Shown here: one piece after another, positions 18,875-27,169 of the stretch
Layout: each line of letters starts with the position of its first letter
Position numbering within the stretch: the stretch's first letter is position 1
Source: Nemertoderma westbladi
Taxonomy: Eukaryota; Xenacoelomorpha; Nemertodermatida; Nemertodermatidae
Reading direction: 5' to 3'
DNA length: 27,169 nucleotides
Assembly: GCA_032718475.1 (NCBI GenBank)
Contig: JAUCBJ010001590.1
Location: 1 to 27,169 of the forward strand
Notes under the pieces: model-generated
The model's input: only the letters and a program-made list of their open reading frames with translations
Database searches by the model: none
Told to the model about the DNA's origin: nothing
Program-made: the position numbers and the translations under genes

Positions 18875-21800
18875 GTGACGAAGAGTTGAGGAGAAGGCTG
18901 GCTGGACTTCGCCCTAATAGTGGAGGAGCCAAGTTTGTGCTGGACGCAATAGATGCGGAAATGTTAGCTGCGAACCAAGCTAATGAACGCCTCCGCATCG
19001 CTAGGGTCCAAGAAGAACAGGTAAAGAAAAAACGTATAGAAGACAGAAAGATAGCAGCAGTGGCAGCGGCAGAAGCGGAAAGAAAAGCGGTAGCGGCAGC
19101 GGCTGCGGCAGCGGCAGCGGCAGAGGCAGAAGCGGAAAGAAAAGCGGCCGAAGTGGAAAGAGAAGCGGCAGTGGCAGCGGCAGAAGTGGAAAGAAAAGCG
19201 GCAGAAGCGGAAAGAAAGGCAGTGGCAGAAGCAGAACGGAGGGCGTCTGAAGAGACCACCCAACTAGAGTTGGAAAATCTTCAAGAGAAGCAAGACTACA
19301 TAAATAAACAGTTAACAGCTAGTCAAAGGCAGATGATGAGTCGATCTACTCCCAAAAGACAGGGATTTACATCATCTGATGAAGGCGATACCACCGATCC
19401 TGAAGGCGGAAGAAATAGATCTCGTCTAAGTAGGCGTAGAAGATCGCCCCACCATCAGAAATTACCTAATTTGCCCCCAGCTGTGAGAAGGCAACTAGCT
19501 AGTACAGACTTAGGTAGTACAGAACCCACAGACCAAATTATTAGAATAGAAAGACTCCCTACTATAGTAGATGAGCCTGAAATAATTAGGCCTGTTCTCG
19601 AAGCTACCCCTTCGGTGATAGAGACACCTGTACTCCCAGAACCTCCCTCTAAATTCCCTTTGCACAGCACTAAACTACCTGTGCCCAACAGAACCGCCCC
19701 TGAGACAGTTCCTGTCCTGGACTCCGAGCGAAATATCAACGATTTGTCGCCCGTTGTCCCTCGTCTACCCGCTACTATGTTGGCGGCTCCCGCTTCGGCG
19801 GTAGAGTGGGTGGATGAGGGACGGCGGGAGATGGGTCTCCTGCTCGGGCAGCTGAGGGAACACCGTTTGTGTTCCTCTCAGCAGGTCCGGGAGATGGAAG
19901 GGACTGTTCAGCAGTTAAAGGGAACAGTCAGAGAGGGTAGGTTAGAGTTGCAAGAAGTGCAGCAGAGTATCGCGTTAGAACGCGATAAATTAGTAAATAT
20001 ACAAAAGGGTATACCACCACCCCCTGTAACAATGTGTCAACCTGTTAGGTCTGAAGTATTTCATGCGCAAGGTGTGGAGCCTACACGCATCTATACTGCT
20101 AGTGAAGTAGAAACTCCTATAGTAAACCCTATTAAGGGTAATTATAAACCTGTTGACAATGATATTCCATATAGACCTGATCATAATCCGAGAAATTTAT
20201 ATACCGATAACTCGATATTAAATAACACGATGGCCCAAGAAAGTTTTACGCGTCAAATGGTTAGAACCGAAGCCCGTCAAGCGGTAAAGGTGGGAGAGAT
20301 CGTCAAGTTCAATGGAGATGAGATGAAATGGTTACCTTTTAATGAATATTACAAAGATAACATACAGAACTCTGTGCTATCTAACGGAGAGAAACTTAGA
20401 TTCCTCATCGAGTGCTTGGAAGGATCTCCCAAGTTAATGGCGTTAAAGTTTATTGGACATCCAGATGGATTAAGACAAGTTTGGGATACACTAAACATCA
20501 GGTATGGTAATAGGAATAACATAGCTAGGTATTTGTATGCAAAATTGGTAGCGCCCCGAAAGTTCATTAGCAGCGGGATTATAGAGTTTTCCGATGAGAT
20601 TCAGGAGATCTGTAGACAATTAGATTGGCTAGGTAAGTCCCATGAATATCAGAGTTCTATGGTTATTGGAGCCATGGCCTCTACTTTACCAAAGGGTGGA
20701 GTAGGTACACGCTGGGACAAGAAAGTCTTATATATGATGGAACAACAACGAAGAGACCCTACCATGGCTGATCTCATGTCATTTTTAGATGGAGAGGTAA
20801 AATTACAGCTCCTAAAGCAGTCCAGAGAGAAGACACCGGAAAATAAGGTAAGTGAGAAACCCGTTTCTAGGAGAAAGGTAACACCAGTGTGTTATACAAA
20901 CGACGGCGAAAGCCAGGCTTCTCAAGAAGAGGACAGCGGGAAAGACACTGAAAGATCTTACTATGTCAACAAAGCGCCTAAAGACGTAAGTAAATTTAAG
21001 TCTCGAACCAATGACAGGAGAGAACAGGTAACAAAAACTCCTCCTACGTCTCCTAATAGAGTTCACGGAAGAAAGCCCGAAGAAAGAACGAGAGTGCACA
21101 ACGTTACCCAAGGTAAGGTGAGTAACATCAAACCAAAATGTGCGCTGTGCGATGGGCCCCACCGTTTAAGTGTGTGTGATAAATTTTTAAAGAAATCACT
21201 AAAAGATAGACGTGAAGTCATGTGGGATAAGCGGTTGTGTTATAATTGCCTCAGACAAGGACACCAACGGCGAACCTGTTACTCCGACGCAAGGTGTGCA
21301 AAGTGTGGCGCGAAACATCATATCTTGTTGCACACTGAATTCGAAAGAAACAGCCTGAGTCAGGTAAGTGAGCCCGAACTACATGTCCAATTCAGTGATG
21401 TGAACGACACTGACCAAAGTTCTGAGATGGAAGGATTCTATACGGATGAATTCTCCGACGAAAACGAATCCTGTTACTTAATAAATACCGCAGTGTATCG
21501 AGCACTTACGTATGAAAAGGACACCGACAGTGAGCTCCCCCTAACTACTCCTGACCGACAACCATCTTGGAAAGCACCAACTTCCAACGTAGGAATCCGA
21601 GAATTTCCCGTAGTGCAGTTGAGAGTCCACGGGCCCCAAAAGAGCTATATAGTGAACGCCCTCCTTGACTCCGGCAGCACAGGAACATTCATCGACAAAG
21701 AACTAGCCGAAGACATCTTTGCTGGACAACCCAAGTTCCGAACTAAGTTGAACATGTCAGGAATTATGCAGGTTTGGAAATCTACAGTAACTACCGATTA

Positions 21801-22602
21801 CTATGTAGGCGCGTTTTCCACCCCCCAGGATGAACTAGGAGAACACAGCATAAGGTCAGTAAAAATGGTGGCGATAAAGAACTTCGCTACCAGTCAAGTG
21901 GAACCTTATAACTGGGATGAGGACGATTTCACCCAGCAGCATAAGATACCTAGATTCAATACAGACTACCCTGGAGTGCAAATACTCATCGGCCAAAATG
22001 CGCATGAGGTGCTTGAGACATTAGAGAAACGGCCTGCTCGACCGCAACCATTGCAAACCTATGCGGGAAGAACAAGAGTAGGTTGGTACCTCACTGGACC
22101 TTCCCGTAGGACACTCATGGAAAGGCTACCCAAAGATCAGGTCCATCAGGAGAGTGAATGGGAAGAAGACATCAGTGAGGGAGACGACCCAACTGAGGGA
22201 ACACCATACTCCTCAGATAATGACGATATTAACTCTAATGTAGATCAATGGAGACATTGCCCCGAGACGATTAATCTAGCCGACATCGCTTCCTGGAGAT
22301 CTAGAACACCAGACGTCTCGCAGGGACTCTCACCTCTCCTGCCGGGAGCGATGGACCACTATAGCTCCTGGAATCGGCTTTGTAAGGCCGTCGTGTATTT
22401 GAAGCGATGTTTCTATCGTCACTATTCCAGGACGAAGAGGACACCTGGAATTGTATTCGAAACACAACAACTCAATCGCCCAGTTGGTCGTTTATGTTTA
22501 CTGGAAAGAGACCGAGAACTGTCCGGAAACTATGGAAGGCAAGATACTCTTCCCACGACCACCTCCCTAATCCAACAAACATCTAGGGACTCCCCAACGT
22601 AA
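18751..22602 (+). CDS. BEL/Pao Gag-protease polyprotein, C-terminal truncated Pol
   Basis: An open frame of 1283 codons, entered by frameshift from the preceding gag frame; the GTG at its 5' edge is not a proposed start. Numbering from 18751: an Ala/Glu/Lys-rich coiled coil (about 76-195); a second heptad region (about 350-420); a DUF1759-type gag domain (about 515-690, FNEYYKDNI, EKLRFLIECLEG); three zinc knuckles (797-860, CALCDGPHRLSVC, CYNCLRQGHQRRTC, CAKC); and a Pao-type (DUF1758/A17) aspartic protease with catalytic Asp 973 in LLDSGSTGTF and ILIGQNAHEV downstream. Residues about 1200-1225 (HYSSWNRLCKAVVYLKR) resemble the region before the BEL integrase. No reverse transcriptase motif is present. 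The frame is intact for 3.8 kb, so the copy is fairly young. Confidence 0.82.
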   Translation: MLNPRRINRCYLSQVESESTAEKPQKKDAIDIYLSDYQRFLGDEELRRRLAGLRPNSGGAKFVLDAIDAEMLAANQANERLRIARVQEEQVKKKRIEDRKIAAVAAAEAERKAVAAAAAAAAAAEAEAERKAAEVEREAAVAAAEVERKAAEAERKAVAEAERRASEETTQLELENLQEKQDYINKQLTASQRQMMSRSTPKRQGFTSSDEGDTTDPEGGRNRSRLSRRRRSPHHQKLPNLPPAVRRQLASTDLGSTEPTDQIIRIERLPTIVDEPEIIRPVLEATPSVIETPVLPEPPSKFPLHSTKLPVPNRTAPETVPVLDSERNINDLSPVVPRLPATMLAAPASAVEWVDEGRREMGLLLGQLREHRLCSSQQVREMEGTVQQLKGTVREGRLELQEVQQSIALERDKLVNIQKGIPPPPVTMCQPVRSEVFHAQGVEPTRIYTASEVETPIVNPIKGNYKPVDNDIPYRPDHNPRNLYTDNSILNNTMAQESFTRQMVRTEARQAVKVGEIVKFNGDEMKWLPFNEYYKDNIQNSVLSNGEKLRFLIECLEGSPKLMALKFIGHPDGLRQVWDTLNIRYGNRNNIARYLYAKLVAPRKFISSGIIEFSDEIQEICRQLDWLGKSHEYQSSMVIGAMASTLPKGGVGTRWDKKVLYMMEQQRRDPTMADLMSFLDGEVKLQLLKQSREKTPENKVSEKPVSRRKVTPVCYTNDGESQASQEEDSGKDTERSYYVNKAPKDVSKFKSRTNDRREQVTKTPPTSPNRVHGRKPEERTRVHNVTQGKVSNIKPKCALCDGPHRLSVCDKFLKKSLKDRREVMWDKRLCYNCLRQGHQRRTCYSDARCAKCGAKHHILLHTEFERNSLSQVSEPELHVQFSDVNDTDQSSEMEGFYTDEFSDENESCYLINTAVYRALTYEKDTDSELPLTTPDRQPSWKAPTSNVGIREFPVVQLRVHGPQKSYIVNALLDSGSTGTFIDKELAEDIFAGQPKFRTKLNMSGIMQVWKSTVTTDYYVGAFSTPQDELGEHSIRSVKMVAIKNFATSQVEPYNWDEDDFTQQHKIPRFNTDYPGVQILIGQNAHEVLETLEKRPARPQPLQTYAGRTRVGWYLTGPSRRTLMERLPKDQVHQESEWEEDISEGDDPTEGTPYSSDNDDINSNVDQWRHCPETINLADIASWRSRTPDVSQGLSPLLPGAMDHYSSWNRLCKAVVYLKRCFYRHYSRTKRTPGIVFETQQLNRPVGRLCLLERDRELSGNYGRQDTLPTTTSLIQQTSRDSPT
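19060..19240 (+). repeat. Trinucleotide-rich Ala/Glu/Lys repeat inside gag
   Basis: Imperfect 18-30 bp units built of GCAGCGGCA, GAAGCGGAA and AGAAAAGCG encode alternating Ala runs and AERKA-type heptads. The minus strand is open through it for compositional reasons only. Confidence 0.85.
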
Positions 22603-24079
22603 CAGCGTCTGGAGTGGGTGTGTGACTATATTATTTTATATTTGTTTTTATTATTTTATATTTATGTATGTATTATTATGTAATTTTATTATAATAGTTT
22701 TCTTTAATTTTATTTAGTAGAATGTTATTTTAGCGATTATTTAGTAGATTAGTGCAATATATATTAGTGTTTATTACTTACTTAATTATATTATATTATA
22801 TATTTAGTGCAACGGCGAGAAATAATTCTTTTTCTCTTTCCTTACTGTCCGTATTACATTACAAATGCGTGACTACAGTAAGATGAAATGTCTGTACTTC
22901 TTAAAGTACAATAAAGCTCCTACTATATTCAAGTATTATTGGTAAGTAGAGTATTAGGAATGCAAAATTCAGATCCTCGTGTCTCGGCTAAACCAAGCTC
23001 TGGGTAGACCTTGGAAACGACTTGCCTCTTCTCACTGACATTGCTTCTTGCAATATTGCTCTCATACCGTATATTAAATAATACATATAGTAGCGTGATG
23101 TCCCTTTAACAGTAGCGTAAAACGCAAAATAAATCTGTTAAACCCTTTGACCATCTGTAATTCTAGTCTATTAAGATATCGTAGCACTTACCGATACTCT
23201 TAAAAGGACAAATTTCCTAGAATTCAGGATCCTAGTCCCCAGACATGCTCTGGAATAAAATTGTGTCTATTTAATATTAAATAATAAAATTTACGGGAAT
23301 AAATTTAAATTCATATCTTTTAATGAATTTGATAAATTGTCATTTTTATACAATTTGTAACATTCCCAAAATTCCATTAATTAATAGATCATGGGAGCGG
23401 AGATTCACCCTATTAAGTGTATTAGTGTGCGAGAATCTCCAATATATAGTCAATAGCCGATAAAATTCATAAAATCATGTATAAAAGGATATTGACAATT
23501 AAAGAATTACTATTAAATAGCATCCCAGATCTGTATGCATGGAAATTACCCTAATTCTACCGCTAGCTTTCCATAATGTCACCATAGCAACAACCACGCT
23601 AGAATTAGAAGCGAGTTAAAAGCACAATAAAGACTTGTCCCATTGAATAGCATAAGGAATAAATAGCACACTGCTAGTATCCAAGGATACCCAATAATAA
23701 CGTGGCATTCTGGAAGGCACTTGACTAACGGACAAATGGCCCGAATTTGTGCGGTTTGTGACAGTTGTGTGGAATTTGTGCGTTTATAGGTGAATGTTAC
23801 TACTAAAGTGTGTTTACAGTAGCGAGTCGCAATTGTGAAAGTAACCCTAACTCTGCAGTAAGAACCTGAAGTAAATCTTAGCCCTTGGGACGGACAGTGG
23901 GGTGACTCGCGCTGGTTGTTGTTGTCGTTCTGTAGCTACTATGTTGGCGATAAGCACAGCGGCGGCAGTGCATCAGCGCTGAGGATCTTGTGCTGTCCGG
24001 GGGCCATGAGGGGTAGGCAGCGACGCCCGCTAGCCTAATTATAAACTCATTATAATATTGATAAACTCATATAGCAGAT
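22603..24079. other. Non-coding DNA downstream of the BEL frame
   Basis: No gene is recognised. The first 200 bp are very AT-rich. GC content rises from about 23,880. A 3' LTR could lie here, but I see no sequence shared with 15971-17878 that would mark it. The region contains the X-box-like site at 23578. Confidence 0.45.
23578..23591. promoter_or_regulatory. Isolated X-box-like site, GTCACCATAGCAAC
   Basis: It matches the RFX pattern and shares CCATAGCAAC with the site at 13642. Nothing nearby indicates a target gene. Confidence 0.35.
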
Positions 24080-24235
24080 ATGACTGAGTTGATAGAAGAT
24101 GATCTTGGTATCAGGGAGCGATATACTCTACCTTTACAAGCGTTTGTTGATAGCTTGATATGCGGCGACACTAGTCCAACTACTACGGAGGACGATGGTC
24201 GTTATATCAGAGCATCCGAATCCAGTCTCCCTTAA
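24080..24235 (+). CDS. Short open frame ending inside a repeat (hypothetical)
   Basis: ATG 24080 opens 51 codons (MTELIEDDLGIRERYTLPLQ at the start) with an acidic, protein-like composition. The frame ends at TAA 24233-24235, which lies 26 bases into structured repeat copy B. The repeat may therefore have cut short a longer frame. It could be the first exon or N-terminus of a retroelement gag. No family is recognised. Confidence 0.25.
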   Translation: MTELIEDDLGIRERYTLPLQAFVDSLICGDTSPTTTEDDGRYIRASESSLP

Positions 24236-24388
24236 CCGTGGGTGAATGATCGCGCATAGGCTGGCTTCGGCTAATGTAAATTTATGTGTATCAAATACTT
24301 GTTATAGGCTAAAGTCGATTTATAACCTAGAAGACACCTAAATTTGGCAGGTTAAACTGCTAAAGGTCTAAAAGCGCGAACAGCCTTT
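24207..24388 (+). repeat. Structured 175-bp repeat family, copy B
   Basis: Nearly identical to copy A (15795-15970) apart from a handful of substitutions and the extra CTGCTAAA. It is followed after 7 bases by the first TGTGAYGG-family repeat. The shared 3' block reads GGCAGGTTAAACTGC, AAAGGTCTAAAAGCGCGAACA-like, and is conserved in copy C. Confidence 0.85.
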
Positions 24389-24395
24389 GCTCATA

Positions 24396-24520
24396 TACTG
24401 TGACGGTATCCACTGGAGTTGACTTGACAGTGGTGGATACCGACCGGTGTAGGTTGTACGCGTCGTCGCGTCGCTGGGCTAAGGCTGGATATATATGTTT
24501 GGCCAAAGGCCGATGAAAAC
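24396..24520 (+). repeat. TGTGAYGG-family repeat, copy 1
   Basis: It begins TGTGACGGTATCCAC and shows GTGGATACC 20 bases on, giving a perfect 9-bp stem. After that come GACCGG, a CGCGTCGTCGCG-like phrase, and a GGCC-AAA-GGCC hairpin. The layout matches copies 2-4 although the stem bases differ. An AT-rich simple repeat follows at 24525-24595. Confidence 0.7.
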
Positions 24521-24619
24521 AATATTATATAAAAATCATATAATAAAATCATATAATAAATATTATATAAATTATATAGTAAAGATCAATTTAATAATAC
24601 AAGGTGTCCTACAGCTCTC

Positions 24620-24765
24620 TCTGTCATCAAATCCAGTCTCCCACATCCGGTGGGTCATACGCTGAGCTAGACTGACTTCGGCTGTGTTCATTTGTACGGG
24701 CTGTCAGGTATTAATATACATAAATTAGCAGGTTAAACTGTTAAAGGTCTAAAAGTACGAACATA
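24620..24765 (+). repeat. Structured repeat family, copy C (diverged)
   Basis: Shares TCCAGTCTCCC, CTTCGGCT, and the tail GCAGGTTAAACTGTTAAAG-GTCTAAAAG-CGAACA with copies A and B, with the centre shortened. Here CCCAC-ATCCG-GTGGG forms a clean 5-bp hairpin where A and B can form only CCC/GGG. Confidence 0.75.
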
Positions 24766-24890
24766 AATCAATACTGCACTGTAATGAACTGGCTGACTGG
24801 TACTGGCTGACGTTGTGTTTATTGTAAGCGGAACCAAATCCCTGCACTACCCAGCGGAAAATGGGGAAAGTGGCTTTTACCAAACAGCTG

Positions 24891-25518
24891 GGGATAATGG
24901 CAACAGGGAGTGCCAAAGGAAAGATTATAGGTTAGCCAATGGTGGCACGGAATACCATCTCATTGGGGTGCATTCATTGGCCAGGCCACATAGAGCAGTA
25001 GGAATATTCAATATGTGTTAGTAATATAATCGTTACACTTATTACTTGTTATTCAGTTGGTTTGTGTAGAGTTGGGAAAGCAAGACGGTTTAAACTGTGA
25101 TGGGATCCCCGAGTTGGCGAGGGAATCCCGACCGGGTGTGTTTGCTTTCGTGCTATACGCATCGCCGCGTCCATAGGCTGCTGAAAGGCTTAATGGTATC
25201 TGAGTTTAGAAGGCCGAAGGCTGGTTGAATAACTGAGTTTTAGTGGCAGTTGTTCGTAATGTCAGAATATAATAATAGCACAATCAGAATATAATAGCAT
25301 GGTTAATGACGACGGTTAAAACCGTCTTGCTTCCCCAACTCTACACAGACCAACTGAATAACAAGTAATAAGTGTAACGGTTATATTACTAACACATATT
25401 GACTATTCCTACTGCTCTACGTGGCCTGGCCAATGAATGCACCCCAATCAGATGGTATTCCGTGCCACCATTGGCCAACCTATAATCTTTCCTTTGGCAC
25501 TCCCGTTGCCATTATCCC
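24891..25518. repeat. Large palindrome 1: about 205-bp arms around a TGTGAYGG element
   Basis: 24891-25095 is the inverted complement of about 25311-25518 with few differences (GGGATAATGGCAAC at the outer edge, GCAAGACGG at the inner edge). The centre (25096-25310) is a TGTGAYGG-family repeat. Without the centre, the arms would meet at a GACGGTTTAAACCGTC-like palindrome. Short open frames across the arms (24815-25021, 25437-25643) are not convincing genes. Confidence 0.88.
25096..25310 (+). repeat. TGTGAYGG-family repeat, copy 2, at the centre of palindrome 1
   Basis: Starts TGTGATGGGATCCCC and continues GAGTTGGCGAG, GGAATCCCGACCGGG, CATCGCCGCGTCC and a GGCC-GAA-GGCT hairpin. It is flanked by near-identical 12-mers, GACGGTTTAAAC (25084-25095) and GACGGTTAAAAC (25311-25322), which look like a target duplication across the palindrome centre. 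Confidence 0.7.
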
Positions 25519-25630
25519 TACGTGATAGCCCCACTGTCCCTCTGAGATGGCTTATGGCCTCTCATATCTACTTGTGGCTGGCAATGTGTATTGCCTTTGT
25601 TGGTATATTGGGTGAGCAGAAGTCGAACGA

Positions 25631-26040
25631 TTTTCAACTGTGACGGGATCCCCGAGTTGGCGAGGGTATCCCAGCCGCGTTTTGTCTTGGTTCAATATGC
25701 ATCGTCGTTGTCTGTTGTCATTGTGATTACTGATTGTGCTATACTACCAGTACTTGTGATGGGATCCCCGAATTGGCGAGGGAATCCCGACCGGGTTTTG
25801 TCTTGGTTCAATATGCGTCGCCGCGTCCGCTTGCTGTGGCTGAATGACTGAAGGCCAAAGGCCGGTTATAATAAAAGAGTTTGATGTTAATGTTGTTAAT
25901 CTCTGATAAGTATAGAAGTACTGGTAGTATAGCACAATCAGTAATCACAATGACAGCAGACAACAACGATGCGTATTGAACCAAGACAAAACCCAGTCAG
26001 GATTCCCTCGTCAACTTGGAGATTCCGTCACAGTTGAAAA
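25631..26040. repeat. Large palindrome 2: 124-bp arms around a TGTGAYGG element
   Basis: 25631-25754 is the inverted complement of 25917-26040. Both arms themselves carry the TGTGAYGG sequence (copy 3 from 25639 on plus, copy 5 ending 26032 on minus), followed by GTTTTGTCTTGGTTCAATA. The centre (25755-25916) is another copy on plus. Confidence 0.88.
25755..25916 (+). repeat. TGTGAYGG-family repeat, copy 4, at the centre of palindrome 2
   Basis: A 162-bp segment starting TGTGATGGGATCCCC and containing a GGCC-AAA-GGCC hairpin. It is flanked by AGTACT on both sides (25749-25754 and 25917-25922). Removing it and one AGTACT leaves an uninterrupted palindrome with AGTACT at the centre. The TG start is LTR-like, but no CA end is present. 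Confidence 0.7.
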
Positions 26041-26074
26041 CCAGACTCAGTTGTGACGACGATACGCTAACAAC
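26041..26074. other. Spacer between palindrome 2 and the second gag-like region
   Basis: Contains TTGTGACGACGATACG, which weakly recalls the TGTGAYGG repeats. If those repeats are LTR-derived, a primer-binding site would be expected about here; I cannot identify one. Confidence 0.3.
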
Positions 26075-27169
26075 ATGCCAACGGTGAGCGAACGAATGCT
26101 CCAGGGTTCAGAGAGGGGCGGAAGTCTGCCGCGAACCCTGGGCGACAGAGACCAAACGATTCGGGAAGCGGAGACGAGGCGGTATCAGCCCGCCACACCG
26201 CATTCGCCGAGGAACGACGATTTGGTGGTAGAGGAGGAAGGCGGATGGGTATGAGGGGACAAGAAACGGGCTGACCGGAGTTAACACGGGATGGGAGCGG
26301 CGGGAGGAATACCGGAGTCGCCAGCCAACCAGTGGCTACAGGCGGCGAGCGGCCTACCGGAACGGCAACGGTGGGGTCGATGGTACCACACTGGCCAAGA
26401 AGTCGAGGAGGAGAACTTCGGGACGAGCGATCGACTATGACGCACGTACAACGCGACGAGGAAATGCTAAAGGATGCTAAGACAGGAGGAAAGGTAGACG
26501 AGCCCAAGTTGAATCGGAGACTCGGTGAGTGTAATAAACATTTTCACTACCTAGCCCGATTTGGGCAGGGAGAACTGACGAGTGAAAGGGCGAGAGGGGT
26601 CACCACAGAACTGTTTGAATTGTGGTGATCTGAGATAATACCGTATGGTGTAGTGTGCATAGGGCCTTATCTGGTGGATGCGCAGGGAATTAAGTTAGTG
26701 GGATGGGCAGATCCGCACGACGCCGAACCTGAGGTTGACCCCAAGGATTCGGTGTCGTCGGTTAGTAAAAATGCTAGCAGGCACAATAAAATCAGTAAAA
26801 CCGGGAGGCGACGGGAGTCCGTCCCAACCAAAAAGTCCGCTATACCCTCCGCGAAAGCAAGAAGGGTGTGTCTGGCATGTCAGCTAGACATGGTCGCATT
26901 GGACCAAGAAGATTTAGAGAGACAGTTAGACGAGGAAACTACATTGTTAGAGTGGGAGTTAGCGAGAGAGTGTAAAGAGAGGGCCGAGAAAGTGGCGAGA
27001 GAGTGTAGAGAGAGAGGGAGGGCTGCGAGGGAAGCAGAGAGGGTTGAGAGGGAAATGAGAGAGCGTAGAGAACGAGAGGCGAGGAACGAGCGCAAAGAGC
27101 GAGACGCGAGGGAAGCTGAGAGGATTGGGAAAGAGAGGGAGTTGGTGAACCAGAGTATTAGAGAGGACA
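26075..27169 (+). pseudogene. Second, BEL-like gag fragment, degenerate, runs off the window
   Basis: A 59-codon frame from ATG 26075 ends at TGA 26252. Another frame is open from 26275 to TGA 26626-26628, and the same frame continues without a stop from 26629 to the end of the window. The middle part is helical (LNRRLGECNKHFHYL, RARGVTTELFELW). The last ~100 codons are a strongly charged coiled coil of RE/ER-rich heptads after a CLAC-type Cys pair (RRVCLACQL). This resembles the gag N-terminus and coiled coil of BEL/Pao elements and is comparable in style to the element at 17.9-22.6 kb, though not a close copy. The TGA and the frame break suggest decay. Assignment is by architecture only. 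Confidence 0.45.

Larger units (their letters stand above)
17879..22602 (+). mobile_element. BEL/Pao LTR retrotransposon, internal gag-protease region, RT deleted
   Basis: This internal region has gag, zinc knuckles and an aspartic protease in BEL/Pao order. The reverse transcriptase, RNase H and integrase core are absent. The last ~80 residues resemble the segment that precedes integrase in complete elements, which suggests an internal deletion. I could not identify LTRs, primer-binding site or polypurine tract, so the true ends lie outside the stated limits. The element would depend on a relative for mobility. Confidence 0.8.

Noticed and set aside
18861-19263. Minus-strand Ser/Ala-rich frames opposite gag
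   Set aside because: They are complements of the GCA/GCG/GAA repeat encoding the gag coiled coil and have no independent support.
15795-24388. Copies A and B as the two LTRs of the BEL element
   Set aside because: They are in direct orientation and nearly identical, but only about 175 bp long, lack TG...CA ends and adjacent primer-binding or polypurine sites, and a third diverged copy (24620-24765) occurs on its own. A dispersed repeat is the simpler reading.
24396-25916. Hammerhead or HDV-like ribozyme in the TGTGAYGG repeats
   Set aside because: I looked for the hammerhead CTGATGA and GAAA core and for an HDV-like fold and did not find a convincing match, although the hairpins are real.

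Overview
The window is animal nuclear DNA. It contains a single-exon F-box gene with a canonical poly(A) signal, metazoan-type transposons of several classes, a tRNA-like SINE promoter, microsatellite-tailed LINE copies and AT-rich intergenic DNA. Palindromic hexamers such as AGGCCT and ACCGGT and the string ACTGTA recur throughout. This suggests a repeat-rich marine invertebrate, possibly a deuterostome, but the species cannot be fixed from the sequence. Only one ordinary host gene is convincing; nearly everything else is mobile or repetitive DNA, much of it nested.

Layout, 1-11 kb. A tRNA-like SINE head (885-960) lies next to a 5'-truncated RTE-like LINE with a 12-bp target-site duplication (1047-1475). 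A TTAA-flanked, piggyBac-like non-autonomous element follows (1971-3538); its interior is a 163-bp palindrome-centred satellite. A palindromic tandem repeat occupies 3838-4145. A 33-bp inverted repeat (4939-4971 and 10450-10990) then brackets a 4.3-kb Mutator-like element (MULE, 5161-9505). The MULE has 146-bp foldback-style terminal repeats and an 8-bp target duplication. Its transposase is broken by small frameshifts, two tandem duplications and an antisense LINE insertion (7827-8858, 10-bp target duplication). A Harbinger-like MITE (10457-10961) is inserted inside the right copy of the 33-bp repeat.

Layout, 11-17.8 kb. The F-box/WD-like gene (11308-12996) has a TATA-like box upstream and AATAAA at 13098. 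Downstream, 13.5-14.75 kb holds six RFX X-box-like 14-mers in a degenerate repeat, then short tandem repeats and AT-rich DNA.

Layout, 17.9-27.2 kb. The gag and aspartic protease region of a BEL/Pao retrotransposon runs from 17879 to 22602. Its reverse transcriptase is missing; the protease seems to be joined to a pre-integrase segment. It carries an in-frame TAG and one frameshift. Downstream (24.2-26.04 kb) two structured repeat families form two large palindromes, each with a TGTGAYGG repeat at its centre. A second, BEL-like coiled-coil gag fragment (26075 to the end) leaves the window unfinished.

The genes do not form a pathway. The interest lies in the order of nested insertions, which can be read from intact target duplications, and in the unassigned structured repeats at 15.8 kb and 24.2-26.0 kb.
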